From contig JAHQRK010000020.1 in NCBI GenBank assembly GCA_019828595.1, forward strand, positions 682,001 through 746,000: a stretch of DNA of 64,000 nt. Direction: 5' to 3'. The notes below the pieces were generated by a model. The model had not been told where the DNA came from. It worked only from the letters and a program-made list of their open reading frames with translations, and did no database searches. Position 1 is the stretch's first letter; each line of letters starts with the position of its first letter. This DNA is from Aphanomyces cochlioides (lineage: Eukaryota > Oomycota > Saprolegniomycetes > Saprolegniales > Verrucalvaceae). A program made the position numbers and the translations under genes. Of this stretch, positions 1 to 11,800 are shown piece by piece.

Positions 1-3000
1 GTCCGTGCGGCCGGCCATTCACACATTCTCCATTGTATGAACTACCAGCCGCAAAACGAATATGCCATTCACCATCTGCTGGTGCGTCGGATATCCAAAC
101 GCCTTCACGAATATTGCCTTTGACGTCAGTAAGACTTCCACACCCTGGTGATATTTGGATTAGAAATGTTAGAGAAGCACAAACTTGTTGGTACCTTGTT
201 TACAGTTGTCTTGCCACTGGCCAACATACTTTTCACCACTTTTGAGGACAAGAGTTCCTTCCCCATGGCGTTGATTTGCTTGCCATTCTCCAGTATACTC
301 GTCGCCGTTTGGATAAGTACAAGTCCCTAGACACAGTCGTAAGACTCCTGGTTTTAGTGAATCAAACCGATGCCACATCTTTCGCCCGCAAAGAATTCGC
401 CCTTGTAGACAAGATGATCTGATGTCGTCAACTTGCCCATCCCTTGTTTAACGCCTTGCACAAATTCACCTTCGTAGACGCTTCCATCTGCATCCGTGTA
501 CACACCATAACCATGAAAACGATTTTCTTGCCACTGGCCTACATAACATAGTTAACACTCGCTGAAAGTTGTTCATCTAGCTACCTGTATAGTTTTCAGA
601 TCCGCGGAATACACATGTTCCTTTTCCAGTACGAGTATCGCGACACCAATCTCCGTCATAAATAAAATCGCCACTTCCACTAGTAAGCACGCCTACGTTA
701 TGAATAAATAAATCATGTAATGAAGAGCACACCAACCTTTGCCATGCCGTTGATCCATATCCCATTCCCCGTCGTAGACATGGCGTGTCAGTTTGCTCAC
801 GTATTTACCATGACCATGACGTTTGCCTTTTCGAAATGTTCCCGTGTACGTGTCGCCGTTTTCATAAACAAAAGTGTGCAATCCTTCTTCGGGAACTTTG
901 TCTTTCTCCGCAGCATTGTCTTCTGAATTTAGTGAGATTTCAACGTACGGCGTGATAGAGTGCTCCTTCCAGGGCTGACTATTTCGCCACTCGCCCTCGA
1001 ACGTACGGCCATTGTGGTCGCAGAATATACCCAAGCCTTCTCGAAGTCCATCGACCCATTGTCCACTGTAGACGGAACCATTAGCATACCGACAAATACC
1101 TGCAGGTAGTTAGAAATACTTGGTCCAAACAAAGTTTACCTTGTCCCCATGGCCGGCCGGATTGACAAGTGCCAACGTATTTGTCCTTGTTTGCGTAGAT
1201 AATGATCCATTCTTGCTGTTTGCCTTCCACCATTTCATTGCGTTTCCACAAGCCTTCTTTCGTTTCCTTCGATTGATTTGAAAAGAAGCTCCCATGTCCA
1301 TCTTGAAAATTTTGTTTCCATTCGCCTACACACGATAAAGATTAAATTTTCCGTTGCCAGAGTAAGTTACCATTGTAGACATTGCCACTCGCTGTTGTAA
1401 GAGTTCCTTGGCCATGCCTTTTTCCATTGACAAATTCGCCAACATAGACATCTCCATTGGCAAATTCCAGAGTCCCAAGACCATGAAACACGCCTTCGTT
1501 CCATTCGCCGCGATATCGTTTCCACTCTATAATAGACAAAATTATAGAGACGCAGCAAATATGAAGTACCTGTATGCATGTTGTAGACACATTTCCCCAT
1601 GCCGTGAAATCTCCCCATATCAAAATCTCCTTCGTATGCCATCGGACCTCGCACCAAGATGCCATGGCCGTGGTATTGATTCGCGTACCAGTTGCCTTTG
1701 TAGCTACCATGGGCAAATGTAAACTCGCCATAACCACATTTTTCATCCAGAACCCATGTGCCATTGTACGTTCCTTGCATTGACCTAATTGTCGTTTGTT
1801 TACCAAAACTGGACAAAATAATTTGAACAATTACCGAAGAACTCCTTTGCCATGCCGTAGATTTTCAGCCCACATGCCTTCGTAGGAGAAACCAGTGTTG
1901 GCGACGGTGTATTTGCCTTGCCCATGGCGTTTGTATGACTCAAAGTCTCCCTCGTAGACGTCGCCATTTGGATAAGTATATGTCTTTCGACCAGACTCTG
2001 GCACAGGCGTAGATTTTTCAGGTGAAGTCGAGAGGCGATGGCTCTTGAGCCACTGGTTGCAGTTAAAAGTGCCATACCAAAGGGCTAGCCAGCCAGCTCC
2101 ATGCTCGGATGCGAGTTGCGACGGCGAGAACCAAAACGAAAACGTCGGTGGCTTGTCGTTGGCAACATTTTCAAGGAATTGCTCCATGAAAAGCTGCACT
2201 TGCTGTCGAACCCAGCCGTCCGATCCAATCCATTCGATGTGAGCATCTTCATCTAATCGAAATTTACCAGAGATATCCACAGCCAACCGACCTGACGATG
2301 GAATGCGATTGCACACATTTTCAAAAAAGTCTGAAGTGGATGGCCCTAAAGTCGCTGCGATGTTTGCACGTTCGGAGTGCAAATAAAGTTTCTGGAGGTC
2401 TAAATCCACCACTGCATCGAGCGTGTCGTAGATCTTCAAGCACATGGGATCGCAAGAGCCGACAAGAAAGCCGCAGTCCGTTTTCTTGAAGAGGTCCACG
2501 GCATACGTCGAGACCAAGTAAGGCTACAAGAGCTGATAGTAAATACAACATCCTGACTGTCGTCACGACATACCTCAACTGAGAAGGAGTGGTTGGGATG
2601 GACAAACTGCAATGGTAGACCATATTTACTCCATCGATAGCGGTTTGAGCTTGAAATCGACGTTGCTGCATAGCCACCAGGCAGAAGCGACAAGAATGCC
2701 AAGACGTTGCTCGAAACAACTTGCGGGGATTCCGAGTAGAACACTATTCGTCCTTCGACCATCAGAAGGCGAATGAGGGCGATCAAATAAACATCAACGG
2801 TCTGGACAAAGTAGAGCACTGGTAGACCAATGTGAAGTTGCTGCCATGGCATCGTCGTGGTATCAATAGTTCGCAAGGCAGCATGGAGCTCAATGAGGAG
2901 GTTGTAGTCGCCAAAGGAGCTCTATCAAGGTGTAAATCCTCGATTTCATGGCGTGAATGTACCTGAGCAAAGAACTGCTGTGCGATTGCTTGGAGTTTGA

Positions 3001-3382
3001 CTTGGATATACGCTTGGTATGGAGCTTTGGACATGACGACGACGGATTTTTGGATTGCGCCACGGGAATACTTGGCACGCGCTTCGTCGTCCAAGCTCAA
3101 GCCATGCGGATCAATCACATCGTAATACGCAACGCCTTTCCAAGCATTGGGATCGCGTGCCGGTGGAATGTGGAAGAAAAAGCACGTCGATGTGGTTTTA
3201 TCAGCGGCCACTTCATGTCGGGTTGGCAGTGCCAGAAGTGGCAAAATGTGTTTGACGTCGCACCAATTCGTCTGGCTGAGTTCGCTAGTCTCTGGCGGAT
3301 AGACAAACTCGATTTCAGGTCCACTGTGGTGGTCAAAGCACACGACAGCCAGCATAATCTGGCCAGCGTCGGCTATCGTCAT
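1..3382 (-). CDS. AVL9/DENN-domain protein fused to MORN repeats (3' end missing)
   Basis: The N-terminal ~420 residues read as an AVL9-family DENN module: a start like LAVVCFDHHSGPEIEFVYPP, then QKSVVVMSK and LHIGLPVLYFVQ segments. AVL9 proteins act in late secretory transport, probably as DENN-type Rab regulators. From about residue 430 to the edge the protein is a long run of MORN repeats (YEGDF..KRHGQGKY, YVGEFVNGKRHGQG), modules that usually bind membranes. I joined eleven exons: 2963-3382, 2574-2921, 1835-2523, 1570-1784, 1371-1526, 1140-1325, 737-1099, 585-692, 368-538, 195-326 and 117 to the edge. Introns are 40-50 nt GT-AG except the last (118-194, least sure). About 965 residues are visible and the frame is open at base 1. 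I do not know this fusion from animals or fungi, where AVL9 ends without MORN repeats. DENN call good; exact Rab target unknown. Confidence 0.8.
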
Positions 3383-4869
3383 GGCGTTTCGATGTTGGCG
3401 GAATTCCGGTTATGACGCATTATCCGACATTCAGTGACGTTTCCGACAAAGTGCAACAGCGACGGCGCACTGCGCACATTTCCTCGTCTGTCGTCGCCTC
3501 TCGATGCTACAGAGGCTTCGATTCCGTATTCCACATTGGAGTGACTTTGTCCAGCAGTTCACATGCCAATATCTCGTCGCAAGTCAACCATGTTGGCCAC
3601 GGAAGGATCGTTTCTAGCCATTCACAACGACGAGTTCTCCATGAAAGCTACAGCAGAGCGCGCAAGCTGCAGCTTTCAAGTGGTTCTCCATCTTGTGTTT
3701 GTCAACTTGGACTTCTTCAGTTATCCAAAGTCGTTCTTGCATCTTGCACTGCCTCAAGTCTGAAGGTGGGATGACATTTGAGCAGTGTGATATTTTATCT
3801 GGTTTATTTGTAGTATAAACTATTGGCCGAACACGTCGCCACGGCGAGATGGAAAGATCACGTATCCACAAGCGAACATTTGATACAGAGTCTTAACGAT
3901 TATGGAAACTGTCATGGCCTTCCTACCGCCCGAGGTTTGACAGTTGGTCCAAAGTCGTCGCAGCGGAATGCACAATATGGATCAGATTGGCATAGACTCT
4001 CGACCACGTTGATTGTTCTTCTGGCATATTTGTCATGCTTGCAGCCTTTCCCGATGGAACGTCCGCCGTCTTGATCATCGCCCCCACTTGGTCGCTATCT
4101 GGAGAATTTGGAGGGCTTGCAACACTCAACTGCAGCTATGGTAGAATTTGGCACAAGAACAGCCAACGCGGTGAAGAGTGGATGGAAACCCTCTTGCTTG
4201 GCAGCCAGGCCCCCAAGAGAACAGTACAACAGCGAGCAATCAAATGATTTAATGAACACTCGAGTTGCGTAAACGTCCAAGCGGCGCCTCATCTCAGCCA
4301 CTGACTCATGTTCCGTTTGTTAGAGAATTTGGGACGATGTCGAGAATGATTTGTTCAACTATACAAGTTGGAGACGCGCCTTGTTATACTCGAGTTGGAC
4401 GAACGAACATTCCAGTTGCACTTGTCTTCGTGCTCAACTAGAAAGTGTGAATTTTCTTGTCACACTGCCGCAAGTCAATCCTACCATGTCCAGTGAAAAG
4501 TTGTCCAGATGAGACTTCTTTGGTCGTCAGAATAATCTTTGCGGCATGTTGTCAACCGAATGGGCGACGCATCATTTTGACAAATCTAACCGCCACTGGG
4601 AGACGACCATTCTGGTCTTCAGTCTGAGGAAGCATTGACGACTCAATGCGATCAGGACGACCCGAGAAAGAGAAGCAACGGCGGCGATCTTGTGGAGAGA
4701 ACTGGTTGACGAAATGACAACTTGGTGGCAGGTCCGAGCGACTGCAGGCCATCACGGGAAATGGATTTGGCAGCGCGGAATGTTGCTGTTGAACGACTGA
4801 GTCAGCACGTTGGACAAAAGATTTCTAGAAGGATCATCGAGAAGAAATGGTTCCCAGCCAGTCGATAAA
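3383..4869. other. 1.5 kb gap with unresolved coding-like fragments
   Basis: No gene could be assembled. Two minus-strand stretches look like possible exons: about 4552-4830 (polar, ends MMRRPFG then stop) and about 3827-4301 (contains a hydrophobic stretch near 4110-4230 and a second near 3830-3900). I could not chain them with convincing splice sites or match them to a family, so they may be a decayed gene. The plus strand holds only short frames. Confidence 0.3.
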
Positions 4870-5566
4870 ATGATGGCTCATCCTACAACACCGCCTTCAT
4901 CTAGTGGCCGCAATGTACGATTATGATGATAGTCGTTGATTCTCATGGCTTTGGATAGCCACGTCGTGCCACGAGATCTTGGACGGCGCAGGAAGATCGC
5001 CTCTTGACCTTGCATGCGACCACTCCCGGTACGAACCAGTGGAAAGAAGTAGCGTCGTTCATTCCCGGGCGGACCGCCAAACAGTGTCGCGAACGGTGGT
5101 TTTGTATCTCCCCTCCATCCATTTGATTGATCAAGTAGATGGCAAAACCATTTGCGACCTGGAATCCACCGAAGCCCGTGGACGGATGCCGAAGACGAAC
5201 GCATCATAACGCTGCAAGCGGAGTATGGAAATCGATGGGCACTGATTGCATCGCATTTGGGTCACAGGTGCGGTCAAGCCGCGCGTCTTCACTTCAGCAG
5301 CGGACGTTGTGGTCGTAGGTCAGCCAACGCAGTAAAGAATCGGTGGTACTCTAACTTGTCCTTGCGACAACCAATGCGAGGTACTGGGATCAAGCGATCG
5401 TGTCTTCTCACGCTCTTGTCAAGAGGTTCCTCCTTCCACAACTGAGCCGAACATGCAGGTATACGACGAGATTCGCAACGGTGACACTGTAGCGATCGCC
5501 GCGCCGTTGGACTCATCTAGGAGTCAATTGTGGACAAACTTTGCTGACATCGTTCTTGGGAGGTAG
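4870..5566 (+). CDS. R2R3-Myb DNA-binding protein, copy 1
   Basis: Five exons: 4870-4914, 4959-5095, 5139-5267, 5319-5380, 5424-5566, giving about 171 residues. R2 runs from RSWTAQEDRLLTLHA to IPGRTAKQCRERW, followed by QNHLRPGI; R3 runs from SPWTDAEDERIITLQ through GNRWALIASHL to SANAVKNRWYSNL. These Trp-spaced helix-turn-helix repeats are the Myb/SANT fold, so a nuclear sequence-specific DNA-binding role is expected. Each splice restores the conserved Myb pattern, for example RERW is split as CG|A TGG. The paralogue at 6628-7333 has the same exon phases and the same lengths for exons 2-4 (137, 129, 62). The C-terminal tail shares a block around YDEIRNG and FADIV with the paralogue and is otherwise unknown. 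The last exon could continue through a further intron at 5563, since both copies have AG|GTA there. Confidence 0.82.
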
Positions 5567-6627
5567 TACCACTTGACTGTAGAATGGATTGAGATTGATG
5601 GCGCATAGCAATTCGAAGGAGACAACTGACAATCAGGTAATTGCTCTTCGAACTTGTAGAGTTGACGACGTGCGCTAGGATGATCTGAACTCGAGTGAGG
5701 CTAACGTTGTAGGTTGGGCAGCAGCGATAGCGCCTGGCTTCCTGATGTCTGATGATCCTAGCGATTCCACACCTCCAAGCAACCAGTGAAATTGCTTGCG
5801 AGTGTGATTCACCATGGTCAATTCCATTGCTTCAAATAGTACGCTGTCCATGTAACTTGTCAAGCACACTAACGAAAACGACTAGCAGGAGTAGGAACAA
5901 GTGATTTAAACCAGCGGGAAAACCCCTCGCATCCTCTGTTTGGAACAATGTCAGGTAATCTCAAGAAAGGAGAATACCTGCCTAATGTCACCTGCCGCAG
6001 GAACATGCAAAGTTTGTTGAAATCAATTGCTACCCCGTTTGCTCTTGAAACTTTGTTGTTGACTTTTCTTGTGTATAATTCTATGTGCGGGATCTATTGC
6101 ACCGCGCTGTAAAACCATTTCAACAGCCAACCCGTTAAAAATCTGAATTACTCGTGGACGTTTTGGCTCATCACGGCAGCTGAAAAATGGAAGCAGGGCA
6201 CAACGATTCGAGATTGATCCGTTAGATTAAAAGAAGCCATTTCATGTTCTTGTGATAGTCATGATAGCTCAAGGGAGAAGGGTTGCCACTGCTGCGATTT
6301 GTCCAAATTCAGAACAGAAAGGCTTCTTTGTTGACTCATGACACGTAATATCAACACGTCCATTGCAATGGATTGCAATATTGCTCGACAATACTCGCTG
6401 GAGGAAACACTGACCTTCACGGCGATGGTGGTGAGCTAGTTTCCCGACTCGACAAGACAGCAAAAAGCAAAAGAAACAAAAGTCTTGTGTAGGAGTACAC
6501 TACAAAGTCTTCAACATTGACGCTAGTGCGTTCATCTTGGCAGATATTACTTTCCGTCCTGTGGAATTTCTTTGGATTCAAACATGACAGCAACCAACAT
6601 ACCTCGTGAGTATCTCTTTTTCAAGCG
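5567..6627. other. 1.06 kb between the convergent Myb genes
   Basis: Only short frames on either strand, none with a recognisable motif or convincing splice chain. It presumably holds both 3' UTRs. No repeat or transposon end was seen by eye. Confidence 0.4.
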
Positions 6628-7333
6628 CTATGATGTAAATTTCATCCCAGAGACGTACCTGAGCATAATGTCGGCAAACGTGATCCATATATCACGCTCC
6701 GATGCGTCAAAGAGACGCTCCACGTCAAAATGTACGTGACCGTTGCGAATTTCGCTGTATATCTTCATACTGGGCTCTACGATAATGTTTAGCCTTGGTC
6801 GTGCTGCAAAACTCGATTCGACGTACCTCGACTTGGATTTCGGTGAGATAGACACGAATGCCACCGGTTCTTCACTGCGCTGGCTGTTCTAAAATCATAA
6901 CATTAGTCAAAAGGATCACGAAGAATTGTGCGGTAACCTCATTCCCATAGCGGAGGCAATAAGAGCCCATCTATTCCCATGCAGAGCCTGCAGCGAAAAA
7001 ATCTGCTCGTCTTCTTCTGCAGTCCACGGGCCAACCTGAATGCCAGGGCGCAAGTAGTTTTGCCACCTACGACCAAGTGATTCAGTCATGCTAGTATCAA
7101 CCATAACCTCTCTCTGCACTGTTTGGCCGAACGTCCTGGAATGACCGACGCAATCTTCTTCCATTGACAGTTGCCATGGGAATCAATGTAATGCGCTATG
7201 AGAAGATCCTCTTCCGATGTCCACGCTCGAGCCGCTCGGCGTGGCTACAACAGCAGTCAACGAGAATAGAAAAATTGTCAAGTACCATGATTTCCCTCGC
7301 TTTGTTCGACACTGACGGCGAATTTGGCGACAT
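6628..7333 (-). CDS. R2R3-Myb DNA-binding protein, copy 2
   Basis: Five exons: 7286-7333, 7108-7244, 6938-7066, 6827-6888, 6628-6776, about 174 residues. R2 reads RAWTSEEDLLIAHYI to IPGRSAKQCRERW, then QNYLRPGI; R3 reads GPWTAEEDEQIFSLQ, GNRWALIASAM and SAVKNRW. The start ATG at 7333 gives a short Ser/Pro-rich leader before the PRRAAR motif, as in copy 1. Intron positions and the lengths of exons 2-4 match copy 1 exactly, so the two arose by duplication and now face each other. The C-terminal block YSEIRNG...FADIML is shared. The stop at 6628 assumes no sixth exon; an alternative donor lies at about 6663. Probable nuclear transcription factor, target unknown. Confidence 0.82.
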
Positions 7334-7813
7334 TTTCAATGACAAAACGTGCTCAAGGCACTTTGTGGCGGTTCAAGAGTCCAAATACAAGTGGCCGTTA
7401 GATGATGAGATAGGGAACGATTGCATTGTTTTGTGCCAGAGTGCGGTCGCAACGACCACCAAATGAGCTGTTTACGAGCGCGTATCGTGACGATGGTAGA
7501 CGATTCATGATTGCTGCAATGCTATTTCGAGCTATTGCTATTGGTTGATACCAATCCGTGCTGGACAAAGCCATCGTCGACGGTTGAACAGCAGCTAAAC
7601 AAGCTTGAACGAGTCAGTCATTGCGCTTGTTCCGTCATCAAGATGTACCCGTTAATACCAGAGAAATGGCTTGGCACAACATGTTAACATTGCTCGGGAA
7701 AACTGCTGGGAATGAAGTCAAACGGGGCGTCATCGTCAGACATGGAACGCAGAAGAGATACACAACGAAACGCGTGGAATCCGATCTTTATCCGGATCCA
7801 GTTTGAGAAAGAC
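7334..7813. other. Gap between Myb copy 2 and the RraA-family gene
   Basis: About 480 bp of divergent upstream DNA. An in-frame ATG at 7712 could extend the RraA-family gene by 34 residues, but that leader does not resemble the family. Nothing else recognisable. Confidence 0.35.
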
Positions 7814-8463
7814 ATGGATTTCCACACATTCTCGCCGACGACGCTCGCCGATGTCCTCCCGAGGAAGCAGATCATGCGCTACGATATTCGCCCTCTCTGG
7901 ACCCCCCCCCGGATTGCTGGTCCAGCGTTTACAGTGAAACTCCCGCACGGTATGACCGACTATTGCACTCAAACCATTGATGCTCTCGCCGTCTAGGTGA
8001 CAACTTGATGCTCCATGTGGCTATGTATGAAGCTCCACCAGGCTCGGTCGTTGTGGTCGAGTCAGGCGATGTGAGCTTTGCTGCGATTGGTGGCAATGTG
8101 GCGCGCATTGCAAAGGAGCGTGGAATTGCTGGCTTAGTGCTTGATGGCGTGGCTCGAGATCTCGTGGAGATTCGAGATCTCGAGTTTCCCGTCTTTGCTC
8201 GGGGTATTGTTCCATTTCCAGGCACGAAGACGCAGCGAGGACTTTTGAATCAACGGGTTGTGTGCGGTGATGTGCAGGTTGACGCAGGGGATATTATAGT
8301 AGCCGACGAAGAAGGAATTGCCGTCGTGCCACATGCAGAGCAGGAATCTATCTTTCAAGCTGCGATCAAGCGTCAAAATAAGGAGCTCCAAGACGGTTTT
8401 GACGGCTGGAAGCAGAACCATCGCGCTCGTCTCCAAGAAAGCTACTATAAATACTTCGAGTAA
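7814..8463 (+). CDS. RraA-family protein (HMG aldolase / oxaloacetate decarboxylase-like)
   Basis: Two exons, 7814-7949 and 7997-8463, about 200 residues, a normal RraA length. RraA-fold proteins act either as 4-hydroxy-4-methyl-2-oxoglutarate aldolases or oxaloacetate decarboxylases using a divalent metal, or, in bacteria, as RNase E regulators. The family pattern is clear: IAGPAFTVKLP, then HVAMYEAPPGSVVVV, GGNVARIAKERGIAGLVLDG and VARDLVEIRDLEFPVFA; the Arg-Asp of VARD is the catalytic/metal pair of the aldolases. The 47 nt intron restores the frame at the HGDN turn. A run of nine C (7902-7910) lies in exon 1 and is a place for assembly or sequencing error, although the frame is correct as given. 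Substrate in this organism unknown. Confidence 0.82.
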
Positions 8464-8884
8464 TGGTGGAGTCAATGAACGAACTCGCAATTTCAAGATA
8501 TTCGCGTCCAGACATGCAACAAATCATGCCTTTGAGAAGAGAGGAAGGAACGTTCTACGCGGTATTCCGGGCGGCAAGTCGGCGCGTCCGATCTCGTTCC
8601 ATCATGTTTCGTCTCCAACAACGTTCAACCTCGCATTCTGATGTGGTCACTGCGGATTGGCTGATCTAATTATAGAGGTAATTCGCCCCATGTATTTGCA
8701 GCCTCGACTTGAATTATATTTATTTTCATAGTTATTATTTTATAAGGTATATTTAGATCAGATAAGTAGCAATTAGTAATATTGAAATAGTTTTTATTAC
8801 TACATATTAAGTTAGAGAGGTATGCAAAGAAAGAGAAACTTGAAATAAACCTCATAAAACGAACAATTCCCAACTCGTGCCGAG
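8464..8884. other. AT-rich intergenic region before SEC16
   Basis: About 420 bp, strongly AT-rich from 8700 to 8870, with no convincing frame. It must contain the 3' end of the RraA-family gene and the SEC16 promoter. Confidence 0.4.
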
Positions 8885-11800
8885 ATGTCAAGTGAAGGCC
8901 AAGGTGTGCGCACTACGTATGGACCTCCGTCTAATACAGAGTCCGAAGGATGGGAAGTTGTAGAACAGTATGATAGAAGTACAAATTCTCAAGGCAGCCC
9001 AAGCCAGCGACGCCATCTAAGCATCAACCCACACGCCGAAACGACCACACGGAACAAAATGCACTTTCCAACGCGAAAAAATGCTATTCCAAGCCAAGTT
9101 GTCGACGACCTCTTGTCGGAACGTCATATCACAGAACGCCACACAGAAATGTTGGATTTATACGCTGATGATGGAGAAATTGGCGGTGGCGGAGCATGGG
9201 GCACCGATTCACCATCGAATTTGCTCGGCAACGACGATGAACTCGATTATGAAGAAAAGCCCAGTACAGACGACGCCCCAACCACACCAAAAGCATTGCC
9301 AACTTGGACACATAATGTCGATTTGAGTCCTCGATCGCCCCCTGCAGGTGCGTTTGGGGACGACGACCTTGATTTGGACGATGAAGAAGACGAGGCCTCT
9401 CATCCACCACCGTCCTCAATGTTCAATATCACAGCAAGTCCTTTGAGTGACAACGTCCATGCTCCAGAAGGCGCTTTTGGTGACGATGACCTCGACCTTG
9501 ATGATGATGATGACGACATTCTTGACGAAAGCCATGAGAGCGTTCATGCCCCTGTTGCTTCATCAGTTCATAGCGATTATCAAAGTAGTCATACAGGTCA
9601 AACATTAGTCCAACCAGAAGTGCCTGTAAGTGTCGAGCAGCATATTCCAGAACTTCATTCGATCCCACTAAGCCCAACAGATGCACCCGCAGGAGCCTTT
9701 GGCGACGACGACCTTGATTTCGACGACGACGAGCCAAGTGCACCAGAATCCACGGCATTTACCAGCGATGATGCATCTGTTAGCAGGAGCTTTGACGGCG
9801 ATGTTCACCAAGTAGATGCTATCCATCAAGAACCAGAAGTCAGTCATTCCCACCAAATCGATTCCACGTTGACTGAAATTACACCCCAAGAGATACACGA
9901 CGAACAGCCAGTGCTCAACCAGCCATGTGACATCCCAGAAACTATTCATGACGCACCATCGATTCTTGCCTCGTCAGAATCGGATAGTCCAGAATTCGCC
10001 ACAAACGACATAGCCCAAGCGCCTGAAATTTCCGAGTCGCATGGTGGACCCGAAGTTCATGCAGAGCCACCATTTGATACTCATGCAGATACCCATGAAC
10101 CCGAAAGATTGTTTGCACAACCTGCAACAGATGAAATCCCGGTGGACGAACAAACGGAAACGACTTACGTTGAAGACTCTTCGCCATTTGATACCCCTTC
10201 ACAAACTTACCAGGTCCACGCATCTAGCTTCGATGGTATTTCACCACCTGGACCGTTTAATACGCAAGCTCATCATGAAGCATTTTCTACTGCCGACAGC
10301 TTGTTTACTTCTGTTGACACGTATGAGAGCCCATGTAGTGTAGAGACCAGTTTCCATACTCGTCAAGAAGCAACCCCTTTTCCAACGGAAACTCTCGAAC
10401 TGTCTGAAGCACCTCATGAATCCAAACATGACAACTTTGACGCATACCGCCAGGAAGCCCATTTAGAGGAGTTGAATTACGACCAAACTGTTGAAGCCAC
10501 CACAACGAGCTCAGAATTTTTTCAAAGCCACGAGTCTATCCCAGAGATCATTTCCCCTGGACCTTTCGACGAGAGTTACCAATCTCAGGCTGTTGATTTC
10601 GCTGGGCAAGATATGACTCGCCGTAGTGAGGATTATCCCAGCTACAGTTCTGGGCCAATTGAACTGTCGACTCCAGAAGGTCCTCAATTAGACACCCCAC
10701 ACTTTGATGAATACCAAAGCCATCATTCGTCTCCTGACTTCCAAGCCCCTTCTGGTTATCAACTTAAAGCCGAAGTCACTCATCAAGTAGTTTCTGACTA
10801 TCAACCCAGTGTTTCTCAAAGCCCATTCTCTCATTCTCCTGAGCAACACAGTGACTTCTCTCAACACTTCCAAGAAGTGCATCATGAAACACCTGAAGAT
10901 CATACTCCTCAAAGTGCAGACGGATTATTTGGTAGTTCTTCGAATGGATATGGCTTTGGCGCACCTGATGAAGCTCAATCGTCTCCACCACGAGCTCAAT
11001 CAGATGCATATGGTGAATATGAGAACCCCGCAAGCGCTGACTCTCTGTTTTCGAGTGCACCCAGTAGCTATGGACAAGACATGAGTGGATTTAACTCTGT
11101 GCCTCCACCAGCTGCTTCCTCATCAGACGCGTTCTTCTCTTCAGCAAACTATCATTCAGCACCCCAATCAGCATCAGTCGACGACTTCTTTTCAAGTTCG
11201 TCCCCTTTCGATGTTTCCTCGCAATTCCATTCATCAGATCATGCTGCTGATTTACTTTCTGGATCGAATGAGCAAGATCCATTTGCCAGCGGTCATTTTG
11301 AAGTAAATTCTACTCAGCGCAGTGCCGACCAACTGTTTGTTCATGGGCACACTGATTTCCCTCCAGCACACCAATACGATGTCCAGCACGCACCCTCAGG
11401 TCAAGACTGTCCAACTAGCTCAGAGCCTTTTGGAGATTCTCATCTATCGAATGATATATACTCCCAAGGGCATCAACCTTTCGCACCAGAATATCATGCT
11501 CCACAGCAATCGCACTATGGGTCTGAGTCGTATTTTCAACAGTCTCATGATCCTTTTGGCGCCCCTGCAGTATCGGACTCTAGACATGACGTACCAGAGT
11601 ATCACTCAACACCTGGTGGAAACTTCCACTCGGAACCAGGATATACCCACTCTTCACATGAACATTACGAGAGTGATTTCGCACAGTACCATTCGGCACC
11701 CGCGTATGGATCCGAAAGTAGTCCTTTCGATCAACCAGCCTTCGATCAACCAGCCTTCGATCAAGCAGGACTTAGCGTCCCAGAACATCATTCCAATCCA

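Noticed and set aside
9129..9949. Minus-strand frames inside SEC16
   Set aside because: No motifs; they reflect the complement of acidic and Gln-rich repeats.
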